Source of the DNA: Bartonella sp. B1099
Lineage (GTDB): Bacteria; Pseudomonadota; Alphaproteobacteria; Rhizobiales; Rhizobiaceae
Assembly: GCF_944801835.1 (NCBI RefSeq)
Contig: NZ_CALYLN010000002.1
Location: forward strand, 62,001-126,000
Direction of reading: 5' to 3'
DNA: 64,000 bases
Below are positions 18,589 through 28,142 of the stretch, piece after piece; positions within the stretch are counted from its first letter, which is position 1; each line of letters begins with the position of its first letter. The notes under the pieces were generated by a model, which was not told the origin of the DNA, ran no database searches, and worked only from the letters and a program-made list of their open reading frames with translations. The translations under genes and the position numbers were made by a program.

Positions 18589-19229
18589 GAAAACTGATCC
18601 AACAATACCTGATGACAAATATTTTTTATTTGATGTGCAATGACTTCCACTGAGCCAGTCGCATCAATGACGCGAAACCTCTGTGGCTCTTGTTTGGCCA
18701 ATTGAAGAAAAGCTTGACGCCTTTGTTCTTGAATTTCCAACTGATCTTTTTCAAAATAATCGATTTCTTCTGTTTGTTTTCTTCGCAAATTGGCACGCTT
18801 TATACTAAACTCTGCTGGCATATCTAATAAAAATGTTAAATGAGGCATGATACCATTGAGCGCAACACACTCTAAAACAGAAAGAAGAAAAGAATTGACG
18901 GTTTCATTCAGTCCTTGATAAACGCGTGTAGAATCAATAAAGCGATCACATAAAACGATTTTACCTTTTTGCAAAGAAGGCGCGATAATCTCTGCAACGT
19001 GGTCGGTGCGTGCCGCTGTAAACAAAACAGCTTCAATCAACGGTCCATATTGTTGTGCCTGCCCTGACAACAAAATATGCCGGATTGCTTCTGCTCCTGG
19101 TGTTCCTCCTGGTTCTCGTGTTGTAACAACATCATAACCTTGGAGAGAGAGATATTCAGCAAGTAAAGAAATCTGCACCGTTTTTCCTACCCCGTCCCCT
19201 CCTTCGAATGTGATAAAATAACCTGACAC
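18585..19229 (-). CDS. tmk: Thymidylate kinase
   Basis: Tmk phosphorylates dTMP to dTDP. The 214-residue product has the P-loop FEGGDGVGKTVQ (about residues 8-19), the TREPGGTPGAE segment, the dTMP-binding DRFIDSTRVYQG and a lid region with RANLRRKQ. The start codon is GTG. The upstream gene (dacF-like) ends 29 bases before it, and holB begins within its stop codon, so the three are probably cotranscribed. Confidence 0.96.
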   Translation of the reverse strand: MSGYFITFEGGDGVGKTVQISLLAEYLSLQGYDVVTTREPGGTPGAEAIRHILLSGQAQQYGPLIEAVLFTAARTDHVAEIIAPSLQKGKIVLCDRFIDSTRVYQGLNETVNSFLLSVLECVALNGIMPHLTFLLDMPAEFSIKRANLRRKQTEEIDYFEKDQLEIQEQRRQAFLQLAKQEPQRFRVIDATGSVEVIAHQIKNICHQVLLDQFS

Positions 19230-19258
19230 GTATGAACCTTAACCTTATTAGCGCGTAA

Positions 19259-20422
19259 CTATAAATATTTCCGTAACCATCCAATTGTTGTTTCATAGAA
19301 TGCATCTTTTACTTTTGTAAAGAAACCTCCTTCCTGAACATTCTCGCCGGCAAAAACTGGTTTTTCCAAAAGAACCTTTTTACCTTCTAAAATTTGAATA
19401 ACCCCAACTGATTGCCCTAAAACGATGGGTGCTTTTAATGGACCATGATATTTAATTTTTGCTTTAACATTGATTTTTTTTTCATTTGAAAGCATAAAAC
19501 TTATCGGTTTTTTAACAATAAGTGGAACAAAATTTTTCTTCCCACCATAAACAGAAGCACGACCAACCGTTTTTTCCTTTGTAAAAATCGTTTTGAGATC
19601 AAAAGCTGTCATTCCCCATTGAAGAATACGTTCTATTTCCTTTGTATGTTTTTTACCATCTTGCAAACCATTAATTGCTAAAAAAAGACGTCGATGATTT
19701 TTATAAATGGTGGCAACCATTGAAAATCCTTCTTTTTTACTGTAGCCAAAACCAAATCCTTCTATACCTATTTCTTTAGAAATAAGAGGGTTTTTATTCC
19801 GCTGAAAAATATTATTCCACGTAAAATGAGGCTCACGATAAAGTGCATAATAATCTGGATATTCCTGAGCAATATAACGCGCTAATACAATCATATCGCG
19901 CACTGTTACAAATTGTCCCTCTTCGGGAAGCCCTGTTGCATTAACAAAATGGCTTTCAGATAATCCAATTATTTTTGCGCGCTGATTCATCAGCTTTGCA
20001 AAATGAGCCTCATCTCCTGATATTCCTTCAGCAAGAATAATAGCAGCATCATTTCCATTCATAATAATTAAACCACGTAAAAGATCAGAAACACTGATTT
20101 CTGTCTTTATTTTTGCAAACATAGTGGTTGTACCGGAAGGTGCCCCACCCTTGCGCCAAGCATTTTCACTGACCTTGAATTCCTGGGTACTTCTTAACAA
20201 TCCCTCCTTTAATTGATGAAAGACGACTTCCGCCGTCATTAATTTTGCTAATGAAGCAGGAAAAAAAGGAATATCACTTTGTTTTTCATAAAGTATCGTT
20301 TCTGTATCATCATCAAGTAACAACACTTGTGAGGCAGAAGTTTGAAAATTCTGTGCTCTCCCCCACGTATTAAATGCCAATACTTCCCATAAGATCAACA
20401 AGATCCTTAATATTGTATACAC
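19259..20422 (-). CDS. DacF-like D-alanyl-D-alanine carboxypeptidase family protein with altered motifs
   Basis: The protein belongs to the S11 peptidase (penicillin-binding, low molecular weight) family that trims peptidoglycan stem peptides. It has a signal segment, the active-site SLAK (Ser57, Lys60), an N-terminal catalytic domain and a C-terminal beta domain ending in a membrane-associating helix (FYETTIGWLRKYL). The second family motif, normally SGN, reads NGN (122-124). The third, normally KTG, reads GFG (224-226) within EGFGFGYSKKEG. The catalytic serine and lysine remain. The GTG at 20422 is chosen because GGGAGGAG lies six bases before it; TTG 20449 is an alternative. Activity is doubtful. 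Confidence 0.85.
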   Translation of the reverse strand: MYTILRILLILWEVLAFNTWGRAQNFQTSASQVLLLDDDTETILYEKQSDIPFFPASLAKLMTAEVVFHQLKEGLLRSTQEFKVSENAWRKGGAPSGTTTMFAKIKTEISVSDLLRGLIIMNGNDAAIILAEGISGDEAHFAKLMNQRAKIIGLSESHFVNATGLPEEGQFVTVRDMIVLARYIAQEYPDYYALYREPHFTWNNIFQRNKNPLISKEIGIEGFGFGYSKKEGFSMVATIYKNHRRLFLAINGLQDGKKHTKEIERILQWGMTAFDLKTIFTKEKTVGRASVYGGKKNFVPLIVKKPISFMLSNEKKINVKAKIKYHGPLKAPIVLGQSVGVIQILEGKKVLLEKPVFAGENVQEGGFFTKVKDAFYETTIGWLRKYL

Positions 20423-21164
20423 AGCCGCTCCTCCCATCCCAAAGATCAATATAGAGAATCATTATATAGGAAAAAACTCTTTTATTTCTGTAAATTGAGA
20501 GATTATTGACAACTCAAGAAAAGATTTTATTCTCATTCAACATGAGCAAAAGTAAAATGATATACTTTTTATCTTCCACGCGAGAGTTAATTTTAAAACA
20601 TGAAAGACAAAAAGACTTTTTATCTTTTTCATTGGTAGAGTATTGATTTATTAATGATAAATGATCATTTTTACTTTTCACAAACGTTGTCATAAAATAG
20701 GTTTGAAAGCTAGATATGCCTCCTTAAAATGAAAGTGTGTGAATTGACAATGCAAAAAGTATATTTCGTTTGAGGTATCTAGTTTACGTGAAGGGTGTTA
20801 CTCCATTAAGAAATCGAGAAAAAAGCATGAGGCAACACGTAATCCCTTCATAAGATATTATTACCTTGGATGCTTTCGAAGAAAGCAAAGCCAAATCAAA
20901 AAGAAATATTTTTTTTCTTTTTAAGTTTTATATTTTTCCCCCATTAAATTTTACAGTTGTTTTTAGAGATTACACTAACAGACTCACACAATCCGCTTAC
21001 CTTCATTTGACAAAAGCTGTCACAGCAGAAGGAGCTCGTGTTTTATGAGCAAACACTGTCATAAAACCAAAAAAAGACTGACAATGGATTGGAGAGAGGC
21101 ATTAAATTATTAATAATAACACTCTCCTCCTTTTTTAATACTTTTTATTTGAAAATGATATAGA
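20423..21164. other. Intergenic region between dacF-like gene and rlpA
   Basis: Over 700 bases hold no convincing gene. An imperfect inverted repeat (CTAGATATGCCTC near 20710, GAGGTATCTAG at 20772) and two near-identical segments (CAAACGTTGTCATAAAAT near 20682 and CAAACACTGTCATAAAAC near 21049) are visible. A 60-codon frame at 20866-21048 and a 22-codon frame from about 21046 lack good ribosome sites. Confidence 0.35.
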
Positions 21165-22082
21165 TTAAAATTCAACGCATTCTTTCTTAAAACAGTTGTA
21201 GCCAATTGACCTTTGTTTTTTTGTTGAGCTTATTATAGAAGCAACTTGATCGAATGGCACCGGCTTATCAACCATGATAGGACCAATTTCTGGTAATTTC
21301 ACTGCAACATTTTTATTGCGTTGTTCCTGTGAAACAGGATCTGCTTTAGCTAATCCTTCTTTGTTCTCTGTGTTGCGCTCCTTGAACAAAACAGTTTCTC
21401 TTTTTTTCGAAATGTTTTCTGACGCTAATGAGTATGAGGTCGTATTTCCAGGAGTATAAGAGGCCATTAAATATGCACCATCATAATAGCCAATGGGTGC
21501 TTCAGCAATATATTCTACTTTAACATCTGCAACGCCCCTATCTACATAACCAAGTATTGTTGCAGCTTGCTTTGATAAATCAATGATACGGTCTTTCATA
21601 AAAGGTCCGCGATCATTCACTCTAACAATGAGTGAAGATCCATTTTTCAAATTAGTAACCCGAGCATAGCTAGGTAAAGGCATTGTAGGATGAGCAGCAG
21701 TCAGAAGATTCATGTCATAAATTTCACCGTTTGCCGTTAAACGCCCATGAAAATCTGAACCATACCATGATGCTTCGCCAACACGTGTATACGTTGGATC
21801 ATTTTCAGGATAATACCACTTTCCTTTTATCTGGTAAGGTTTACCAACAATCGCCCGCCCACGTTTTTTTGCTTCTGATTGATTTTTATTATTGGATATT
21901 TGTTTCGGTAGAACAGAAGTATTTACGTCAATTGGTTTATTATGATAGGAATCTTTTATTGAAAAATGTGCGGTTTCGCTTGCGCAACAAGACACCAATG
22001 ATTGAGAAATAACAATCATAGAAAATAATTGAAATGTCTGTTTGATAATAGAAGTAAATTTCTTTTTACTATTTGAAGGCAT
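21165..22082 (-). CDS. rlpA: RlpA-family septal ring lytic transglycosylase-like lipoprotein
   Basis: RlpA proteins are outer-membrane lipoproteins that cleave denuded peptidoglycan at septa. The 305-residue product has a lipobox-like VSCC near residue 31 and a double-psi beta-barrel domain (about residues 95-190). That domain includes GEASWYGSDFHGRLTANGE, the DMNLLTAAHPTMPLPS segment and VRVNDRGPFMKDRIIDLS, the last containing the catalytic Asp region. A long low-complexity tail follows, and the usual C-terminal SPOR domain is missing, as in many short RlpA forms. It is monocistronic and upstream of the peptidoglycan gene dacF-like. Confidence 0.88.
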   Translation of the reverse strand: MPSNSKKKFTSIIKQTFQLFSMIVISQSLVSCCASETAHFSIKDSYHNKPIDVNTSVLPKQISNNKNQSEAKKRGRAIVGKPYQIKGKWYYPENDPTYTRVGEASWYGSDFHGRLTANGEIYDMNLLTAAHPTMPLPSYARVTNLKNGSSLIVRVNDRGPFMKDRIIDLSKQAATILGYVDRGVADVKVEYIAEAPIGYYDGAYLMASYTPGNTTSYSLASENISKKRETVLFKERNTENKEGLAKADPVSQEQRNKNVAVKLPEIGPIMVDKPVPFDQVASIISSTKKQRSIGYNCFKKECVEF

Positions 22083-22617
22083 CTATTCAGTCCACTTATT
22101 TTTGTTAAGTACTACTGTAAAAACCACGTCACGCTTTTTGTACGCGAGAGGAGTATTCACGTTTTTTAATGATATCCCTCGCGCATATACCATCCTTGAA
22201 TTCGCTTCTTTTATCAAAAGATTAACACATTGTTAACCATTTTGTGATTGTCATAAGAAATAAATGCACTATATAAAAGCGTTAGAAGATAAAAAAATAG
22301 ATAAATCAATATGTTATAGAAAATCATCTTATAAGATAAGCTGTGAATAAGTATGATGATTTTACCAACTTGTTTCATGTAATGCGGCGGGCATTAAAAC
22401 ACAGGCCATGAATTACGAAAACGAGCAGCCATCGTGCTATTACCGCGGGTGTGATTGTGTCGTAAATATAAAGCACTTTGAGAGTGGAGAAAAGAGCAAT
22501 CTACATAAAAATAATGGTAGAAAACGATTGATTGTAGAATCAATCAAAAAAACTAAAAAGAATCAAAGTAACGAAGATTCTCAAGCTTCTGTATAACTTA
22601 TCCATATCATATAAATT
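22083..22617. other. Region upstream of rlpA and downstream of tRNA-Lys
   Basis: The left end holds the leader of rlpA. A 62-codon plus-strand frame at 22408-22596 is present but has no proper ribosome site and unremarkable lysine-rich composition, so I do not call it. No terminator for the leftward tRNA gene could be identified. Confidence 0.35.
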
Positions 22618-22693
22618 TGGTGAGCGCGCAGGGATTCGAACCCTGGACCTACTGATTAAAAGTCAGTTGCTCTACCAGCTGAGCTACGCGCTC
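22618..22693 (-). tRNA. tRNA-Lys (anticodon TTT)
   Basis: The reverse strand forms a complete 76-base cloverleaf, with acceptor GAGCGCG paired with CGCGCTC, discriminator A and an encoded CCA. The D arm is GCTC..GAGC, the anticodon loop CTTTTAA gives anticodon TTT, and the T arm contains GGTTCGAATCC. A lysine identity is clear. It stands alone, and its promoter is visible just upstream. Confidence 0.97.
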
Positions 22694-22730
22694 TCACACA
22701 AGCTATCTAGTTTGCAGAAAGTGAAAAGGG

Positions 22731-22759
22731 AACATACGGTTGAGTTTTCATTTGGTCAA
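22731..22759 (-). promoter_or_regulatory. Probable sigma-70 promoter of tRNA-Lys
   Basis: On the minus strand TTGACC (22759-22754) and TATGTT (22736-22731) are separated by exactly 17 bases. The -10 ends about 37 bases before the mature tRNA 5' end. This is the clearest housekeeping-type promoter in the window. Confidence 0.65.
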
Positions 22760-24049
22760 CACCTTTTGGAAAAAATATTATTATTTTTTCCAGTTATCAA
22801 TAATTTTCCGTTTTCTCTCCTTTCTTCGTCATTGTAGATAGAGTTTTTTTTTGATCTTCTTTTTGAAATCTCGATAAAGAAATAATCTAATGATAAAAAT
22901 ATCTCATAGATTCGAAATGCTAAAATTATAAGAAATACCCTCTCCTCCTCCACACATGGGTTGTTAAGCATCATGGGGAGAACAGAAAAAATACTTCCTA
23001 TTCTATATTATTATATTATTTTTTATACCTTATGTTTTAGTTAAGTATGAATAGAGATTTATAAAATAACATATTGATTTATAATAATTTATTTTTTCTT
23101 ACTCGAATGAGAGATCTGAATACTGTAAGGTTTTCTTATTTCTAATTTTTTTGTTCCTTTTATATTGAACTCATAAAAATCATTTTCTTGCTCAACATAA
23201 AGGGAAGAATAAAACGATTAAAAAATGAAAATGCCTCTTGTATTTTTTTAATAACCCAAAATTATCGCAACATGAGGATTGGGCAAAATAAGTATGGCGG
23301 GGGCTGTAAACTATTGAGATGTGAAGAGAGCATTGCCTAATAGATTTTATGTTATTTGCAAGACCATACTTGAGGGAAGCAAGCACATTAAGAGATCTCT
23401 TTTTAAAATAAATATGACAATAAGCAACAATGGCATTTTGAGGACGTAACTTTTTATTGACGTGCAATGATTCTATAACGAAAGCCAATTATTCTATAGA
23501 ATAAAGCAAACGTAAAACAAAAAAACTTAGTCTCATTGAAAATATCAGGCATGGCTATAAATGATGCTCATTATTGTCGCTGTAGATAATTTGACTAAAC
23601 AATAAAAAAATAGAAACAATGTGCAAAATGATTCTAAATATACATAAAGTGATCCGTAACACTATTGAAAGAATGTATTTTTTATTTAATTTTATTATAT
23701 GAGAAAATAATAAAAACGTAGATATATAAGAAAATAGAAGGATAATACTGACCATAAAATTGAGTGTTAAATTATTCAGTCAGAACTATAAAATATTTTT
23801 TATATATCATTTAATATTAGTGTAGTTTTATAATATATAAACAATATTATGATAAATTTATGAAAGTAAAATTTCATACTTATCATATATTAAATATGTC
23901 TATAAATAAACATATTGCCTAATTAACTTCACTTATAAGATCAAAAATAAAGCAAATAATTTTGATTTAGCAAAAAAAAATTGTAGAATTATTATATATA
24001 CACGTATTTTTACTGTACTATTTTTTTATTCTTTTGATTGGAACATTGA
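22760..24049. other. 1.3 kb region without a supported gene
   Basis: Between the tRNA promoter and lexA I find only short minus-strand frames (72, 98 and 66 codons). They have no family resemblance, poor start contexts and heavy AT bias. The 98-codon frame at 23192-23488 is the most protein-like (MAFVIESLHVNKKLRPQNAI) and might be a relic. The interval ends with the lexA promoter region, which is extremely AT-rich. No RNA structure stands out. Confidence 0.4.
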
Positions 24050-24763
24050 ATGCTGACATGTAAACAATATGAGCTCCTCTTGTTTATTCACAATCATATA
24101 AAAGAAACAGGTGTTCCTCCTTCTTTTGAAGAAATGAAAAATGCTTTAGAACTTTCTTCAAAGTCTGGCATTCATAAGCTCATTATAGCTTTAGAACAAC
24201 GAGGTTTTATACGTCGTTTACCCAATCGTGCTCGTGCAATAGAGGTGATTCGGCTGCCTGAGAAAATAACATTTAACCTTTCTCTAGCCCGTAAGATTTC
24301 TCCCAGTATGATAGAAAAAAATAAAAGAGAAATATCAAAAAACTTGGCTAATCTTGAGAATTTTGAGGAAGACGAAAAAAAAAATATCACAATCCCCATT
24401 ATGGGACGTATTTCTGCGAGTGTGCCCGCCTCTGCTATACTGCAACAAACAAGCACACTTTCTCTCCCACACGATATGGTTAATACAGGTGAGCACTATG
24501 CATTAGAAGTTAAAGATAATTCTATGATTGAGGCTGGTATCCTTGATAAAGATACGATAATTGTGAAACGACAAAATACAGCAATAACAGGTGAAATTAT
24601 TGTCGCATTTATTGATAAAAAAGAGGCAACATTAAAACGTTATCGACGCACAGGAAGCTCTGTCGCATTAGAAGCTGCTAATCCTCACTACGAAGTGCGT
24701 ATATACAAATCCGAGCGTGTAGAAATACAAGGAAAACTTACCGGACTTATTCGCAAATATTAA
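24050..24763 (+). CDS. lexA: LexA repressor
   Basis: LexA represses the SOS DNA-damage regulon and is inactivated by RecA-stimulated self-cleavage. The 237-residue product has an N-terminal winged helix (residues 1-65, GVPPSFEEMKNALELSSKSG) and an S24 peptidase domain with Ser158 (NSMIEAG) and Lys196 (ATLKRY) as the catalytic dyad. The scissile bond, Ala-Gly in most LexA proteins, reads Ala123-Ser124 (GRISASVP). The residue before the Ser158 motif is Asn rather than Asp. The linker between domains is longer and more charged than usual. No GAAC-N7-GAAC operator was found upstream. Confidence 0.93.
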   Translation: MLTCKQYELLLFIHNHIKETGVPPSFEEMKNALELSSKSGIHKLIIALEQRGFIRRLPNRARAIEVIRLPEKITFNLSLARKISPSMIEKNKREISKNLANLENFEEDEKKNITIPIMGRISASVPASAILQQTSTLSLPHDMVNTGEHYALEVKDNSMIEAGILDKDTIIVKRQNTAITGEIIVAFIDKKEATLKRYRRTGSSVALEAANPHYEVRIYKSERVEIQGKLTGLIRKY

Positions 24764-25198
24764 AAAACAATCCTATTATAATAGGCTATACATACACTAA
24801 TAAAATGCAGTAAAAAAACTGCTGGCTTTCTTCCTATAGCTAAAAGATGCCCCCAATTGGGTTTATAAATAAATCCAAATCCTTACCGGACGCGTTTCAC
24901 TACCCCTCTTTTCTCTTATGTTTTTCACTTACACAAGGCTTGACAAGTAAGCTTTAAAATATTCACCACCTATCCTAAAAGAACTTGAATGCTTTGAAGG
25001 AGTCTGTCTTATATCATCGCCCTCAAAACAGCATTTGATAGCGCAAAAAGATAAAATTGTAAGCGTACACAAAATATTGTAGAGAAAAATCAAATAAATT
25101 TGTAACAGATTGTTATCTATAAAAATTAAAGAACATTTCTTACTTTTTAAGTCAATAAAAGCGGAACGCAATCGTTCCATAGTAATTATAGGATTATC
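24764..25198. other. Intergenic region lexA-rimO
   Basis: A perfect 14-base palindrome CCTATTATAATAGG (24772-24785) follows lexA by eight bases but has no T-run, so terminator function is doubtful. The rest presumably contains the rimO promoter. A minus-strand 83-codon frame (24929-25180) is not credible. Confidence 0.35.
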
Positions 25199-26512
25199 AT
25201 GGTAGCACCTCGTATTAGTTTTATCTCTCTCGGATGCCCAAAAGCACTCGTAGATTCTGAACGAATTATTACAAGTCTCCGCTCTGAAGGGTATGAAATT
25301 TCACGCCAACATCAAGGAGCTGATGTCGTTATTGTGAATACCTGTGGTTTTCTTGACTCTGCCAGAAAAGAATCATTAGCCAATATTGATGAAGCTCTTA
25401 AAAAAAATGGAAAAGTTATTGTAACAGGGTGTCTTGGTTCTGATCCTGATGTTATTCGCCAAAAATACCCTAATGTATTGGCCATTACAGGACCACAAGC
25501 TTATGAAAGTGTTATACAAGCTGTTCATACAGCAATTCCCCCTGTTCATGATCCTTTTCTTGATTTAGTTCCTCCCCAAGGTATTCGTTTAACACCTCGC
25601 CATTACGCCTACTTAAAGATTTCTGAAGGATGCTCTAACCGGTGTAGTTTTTGTATCATCCCTACCCTGCGTGGTGATCTTACTTCTCGCCCGATCAGTG
25701 ATGTTCTTCGCGAAGCTGAAAAATTGGTAAAAGCGGGTGTAAAAGAACTTTTAGTTATTTCACAAGATACGAGTGCTTATGGTATTGATCTTAAATATCT
25801 CGAAAATTCTTGGAAAGATCGCACAATCAAAACAAAATTCTTTGATCTTTGTCGCGAACTAGGTGATATGGGCATTTGGGTACGTATGCATTACGTTTAT
25901 CCTTATCCCCATGTGGATGAAGTTATCGAACTTATGGCGGCGAAAAAAATTCTCCCTTATCTGGATATTCCTTTTCAGCATGCATCACCAACTGTTTTGC
26001 GTCATATGAAGCGTCCTGCTCTTATGGAGAAAACAAATCGTAGAATTGAAAAGTGGCGGAAAATATGTCCAGATCTCGCTTTACGGTCAACATTTATTGT
26101 TGGATTTCCAGGCGAAACAAATGAGGATTTTAATATACTTCTAGAATGGCTAGAAGAAGCAAAAATTGAACGCGCTGGATGCTTTAAATATGAAGAAGTA
26201 AAAGGAGCCGTTGCAAATGATTTGGGATTAGAAAATATTCCTGAAGACATAAAAGAAAACCGCTGGCATCGTTTTATGGCAAAACAACAACAAATTTCTA
26301 CACATCTTTTAAAGAAAAAAATTGGAAAAAGACTCCAAGTTCTTATCGATGAAAGTCAAGGAAAAGTCGCCAAAGGACGTAGTCAATACGATGCTCCAGA
26401 AATAGATGGTGTTGTCCATATATCATCACGGCGCCCCTTGCGTGTCGGTGAGTTTGTCACCGTTAAAATCGAACAATCAGATGCCTATGACCTTTATGGT
26501 ATAGCCGTTTAA
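25199..26512 (+). CDS. rimO: Ribosomal protein S12 methylthiotransferase RimO
   Basis: RimO is a radical-SAM enzyme that adds a methylthio group to an aspartate of ribosomal protein S12. The 437-residue product shows the three-domain layout. The N-terminal domain has cysteines in [21 protein letters not shown] and TGCLGSD, ligating the auxiliary 4Fe-4S cluster. The radical-SAM CxxxCxxC is in [14 protein letters not shown] (near residue 150), and a TRAM domain covers the last 65 residues. The [10 protein letters not shown] signature separates RimO from MiaB. It is monocistronic. Confidence 0.95.
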   Translation: MVAPRISFISLGCPKALVDSERIITSLRSEGYEISRQHQGADVVIVNTCGFLDSARKESLANIDEALKKNGKVIVTGCLGSDPDVIRQKYPNVLAITGPQAYESVIQAVHTAIPPVHDPFLDLVPPQGIRLTPRHYAYLKISEGCSNRCSFCIIPTLRGDLTSRPISDVLREAEKLVKAGVKELLVISQDTSAYGIDLKYLENSWKDRTIKTKFFDLCRELGDMGIWVRMHYVYPYPHVDEVIELMAAKKILPYLDIPFQHASPTVLRHMKRPALMEKTNRRIEKWRKICPDLALRSTFIVGFPGETNEDFNILLEWLEEAKIERAGCFKYEEVKGAVANDLGLENIPEDIKENRWHRFMAKQQQISTHLLKKKIGKRLQVLIDESQGKVAKGRSQYDAPEIDGVVHISSRRPLRVGEFVTVKIEQSDAYDLYGIAV

Positions 26513-27000
26513 AAAATTGAGCTTTTTCCCATCCCAATGATAAAGTTCTCCATCGGTGTTAGTTTATAAAAAAGCAACTGCTCACAATAGGGTTTGGTTA
26601 CTTATGTGATTCACTTCATGAGAATTTATAGGCAACTCCTGTCCTGAATGATCGCTGTACATTCTAAAAACAACTTATTTTTATCAAGAATTTTATATTC
26701 TCTTCGTTTACCACTCTAAATGACAATGTTTTATTGCACAACAGGATAAGATAAAATCCACAAGGCTCTTTCATGTTCACTTTAAAAAAGAGCAAACCAA
26801 TTTTAAAAGAAGCTCTTTAAATTGTGTTTTATACGTCCAAGAGTTCCGCTTGTGATATGCAGGAGGATGTTTTTTATGGATACAATAAGAAATTTGACAT
26901 AAAACTCTTACGATTGTAAAATTGTAAAGCAATAAATTAACATTATAAATAAGTATTTTATTTTAAAATCTTCAAACTTATTTTTAAAAATGCTTCATTT
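26513..27000. other. Spacer between convergent rimO and ttcA
   Basis: No gene is supported. An inverted repeat AAAGAGC / GCTCTTT (26787-26793 and 26812-26818, 18-base loop) is weak as a terminator. A strong ribosome-site-like sequence (GCAGGAGGATG near 26860) precedes only an eight-codon frame (MDTIRNLT) and, in another frame, a 20-codon one. Confidence 0.35.
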
Positions 27001-27879
27001 TTATTCACACGTTTTAAAATCAAAGAATTTCTTATCAAGTAAATGACTTGGGCGCACATTCGTTAAAGCACGAATCATTGTATCTTTGCGTCCTGGCATT
27101 TCTCTTTCGATATTTTTCAGCATTTCTTTCATTGCATTACGTTGTAAACCATCTTGACTACCGCAAAGATTACAAGGAATAATCGGAAATTGCATTGCTT
27201 GAGCAAATTTTTCCATATCTTCCTCAGCGGCATAGACAAGAGGACGTAGCACAAAAAGATCGCCTTCATCATTTTTAAGTTTTCCAGGCATAGCGGCTAA
27301 TCGGCCACCGTGAAACAAATTCATAAAAAACGTTTCCAAAACATCATCACGATGATGCCCTAAAATTAATGCCGAACAACCCTCCTCACGTGCAATGCGA
27401 TAGAGATTACCACGTCGCAATCGAGAACAAAGTGAACAATATGTCTGTGTTTCTGCCAATTTATCTGTAACAATGGAATAAGTATCTTGATATTCAATAC
27501 GATAGGGAATTTTATAAGAACTCAAAAAATCTGGAAGAATATGTTTAGGGAAACCTGGTTGTCCTTGATCAAGATTACAAGCAAGAATTTCAACGGGTAA
27601 AAGACCACGCCACTTTAAATCTAAAAGAAGTGTTAATAAACCATAAGAGTCTTTTCCCCCCGATAAAGCAACAAGCCATTTTTTTCCAGTAGAGAGCATA
27701 GAAAAATCATCCAAAGCTTGCCGCATATGACGCAAAAGTCGTTTGCGCAATTTATTAAATTCCACACTTGAAGGAGCACGCCGAAATATTGGATGGCAAT
27801 CATCTGCTTTGCTTGCCAAAAGATCATCTTTCTCTTCATTTTCTTCTATTGCCTGATATTCAACGGAAACATCATTCAT
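27001..27879 (-). CDS. ttcA: tRNA 2-thiocytidine biosynthesis protein TtcA
   Basis: TtcA thiolates cytidine 32 in certain tRNAs using an Fe-S cluster and ATP. The 292-residue product has the PP-loop [14 protein letters not shown] (about residues 68-81) and the cluster cysteines in the CSLC and CNLC motifs, plus [20 protein letters not shown]. The N-terminal 35 residues are an acidic extension compared with the core family. The gene is alone, convergent with rimO. Confidence 0.94.
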   Translation of the reverse strand: MNDVSVEYQAIEENEEKDDLLASKADDCHPIFRRAPSSVEFNKLRKRLLRHMRQALDDFSMLSTGKKWLVALSGGKDSYGLLTLLLDLKWRGLLPVEILACNLDQGQPGFPKHILPDFLSSYKIPYRIEYQDTYSIVTDKLAETQTYCSLCSRLRRGNLYRIAREEGCSALILGHHRDDVLETFFMNLFHGGRLAAMPGKLKNDEGDLFVLRPLVYAAEEDMEKFAQAMQFPIIPCNLCGSQDGLQRNAMKEMLKNIEREMPGRKDTMIRALTNVRPSHLLDKKFFDFKTCE

Positions 27880-28142
27880 AAGACCATATCCTGCACAAGT
27901 AATAGCTCATTTTGCAAAGACAGAAACAAATATAAAGCAAGCTTACATTTCAAGTTTTTTGAATTTATAAAAACAGATACGAAAAAAAGAAATGGAACTA
28001 TATAAGTTTATAACACTAAAATAGTGTAATAAACTTAATATAGAACCATTCGCAAAATATTTGTTAACTCAAAAGATTATAAAAACAACACAATAGTTTG
28101 AAATTATAATAATAGAAGAGAAACAACTTTTCTCATAAAAAA

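Noticed and set aside
20709-20782. Imperfect inverted repeat CTAGATATGCCTC / GAGGTATCTAG
   Set aside because: The arms are mismatched by a two-base gap and 50 bases apart. There is no evidence of mobile-element ends or target duplication.
22408-22596. 62-codon plus-strand frame between rlpA and tRNA-Lys
   Set aside because: There is no ribosome site and no recognisable motif, the composition is lysine/asparagine-rich, and it sits in a promoter-like spacer. Chance is more likely.
22618-22693. tRNA-Lys as an integration (attachment) site
   Set aside because: No integrase, phage gene or duplicated tRNA 3' end is found on either side.
23192-23488. 98-codon minus-strand frame beginning MAFVIESLHV
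   Set aside because: There is no Shine-Dalgarno sequence, no family match and many rare-looking segments. It was kept only as a possible relic in the spacer note.
24929-25180. 83-codon minus-strand frame upstream of rimO
   Set aside because: It lies across the presumed rimO promoter, has cysteine-rich random composition and shows no motif.
26787-26818. Inverted repeat AAAGAGC/GCTCTTT as terminator of rimO
   Set aside because: The loop is 18 bases and the stem only seven with weak pairs; it is also 270 bases after the stop.
26850-26905. Strong ribosome-site-like GCAGGAGGATG followed by an eight-codon frame
   Set aside because: An eight-codon peptide with no downstream gene on this strand (ttcA is convergent) cannot act as a leader, so it is probably coincidental.
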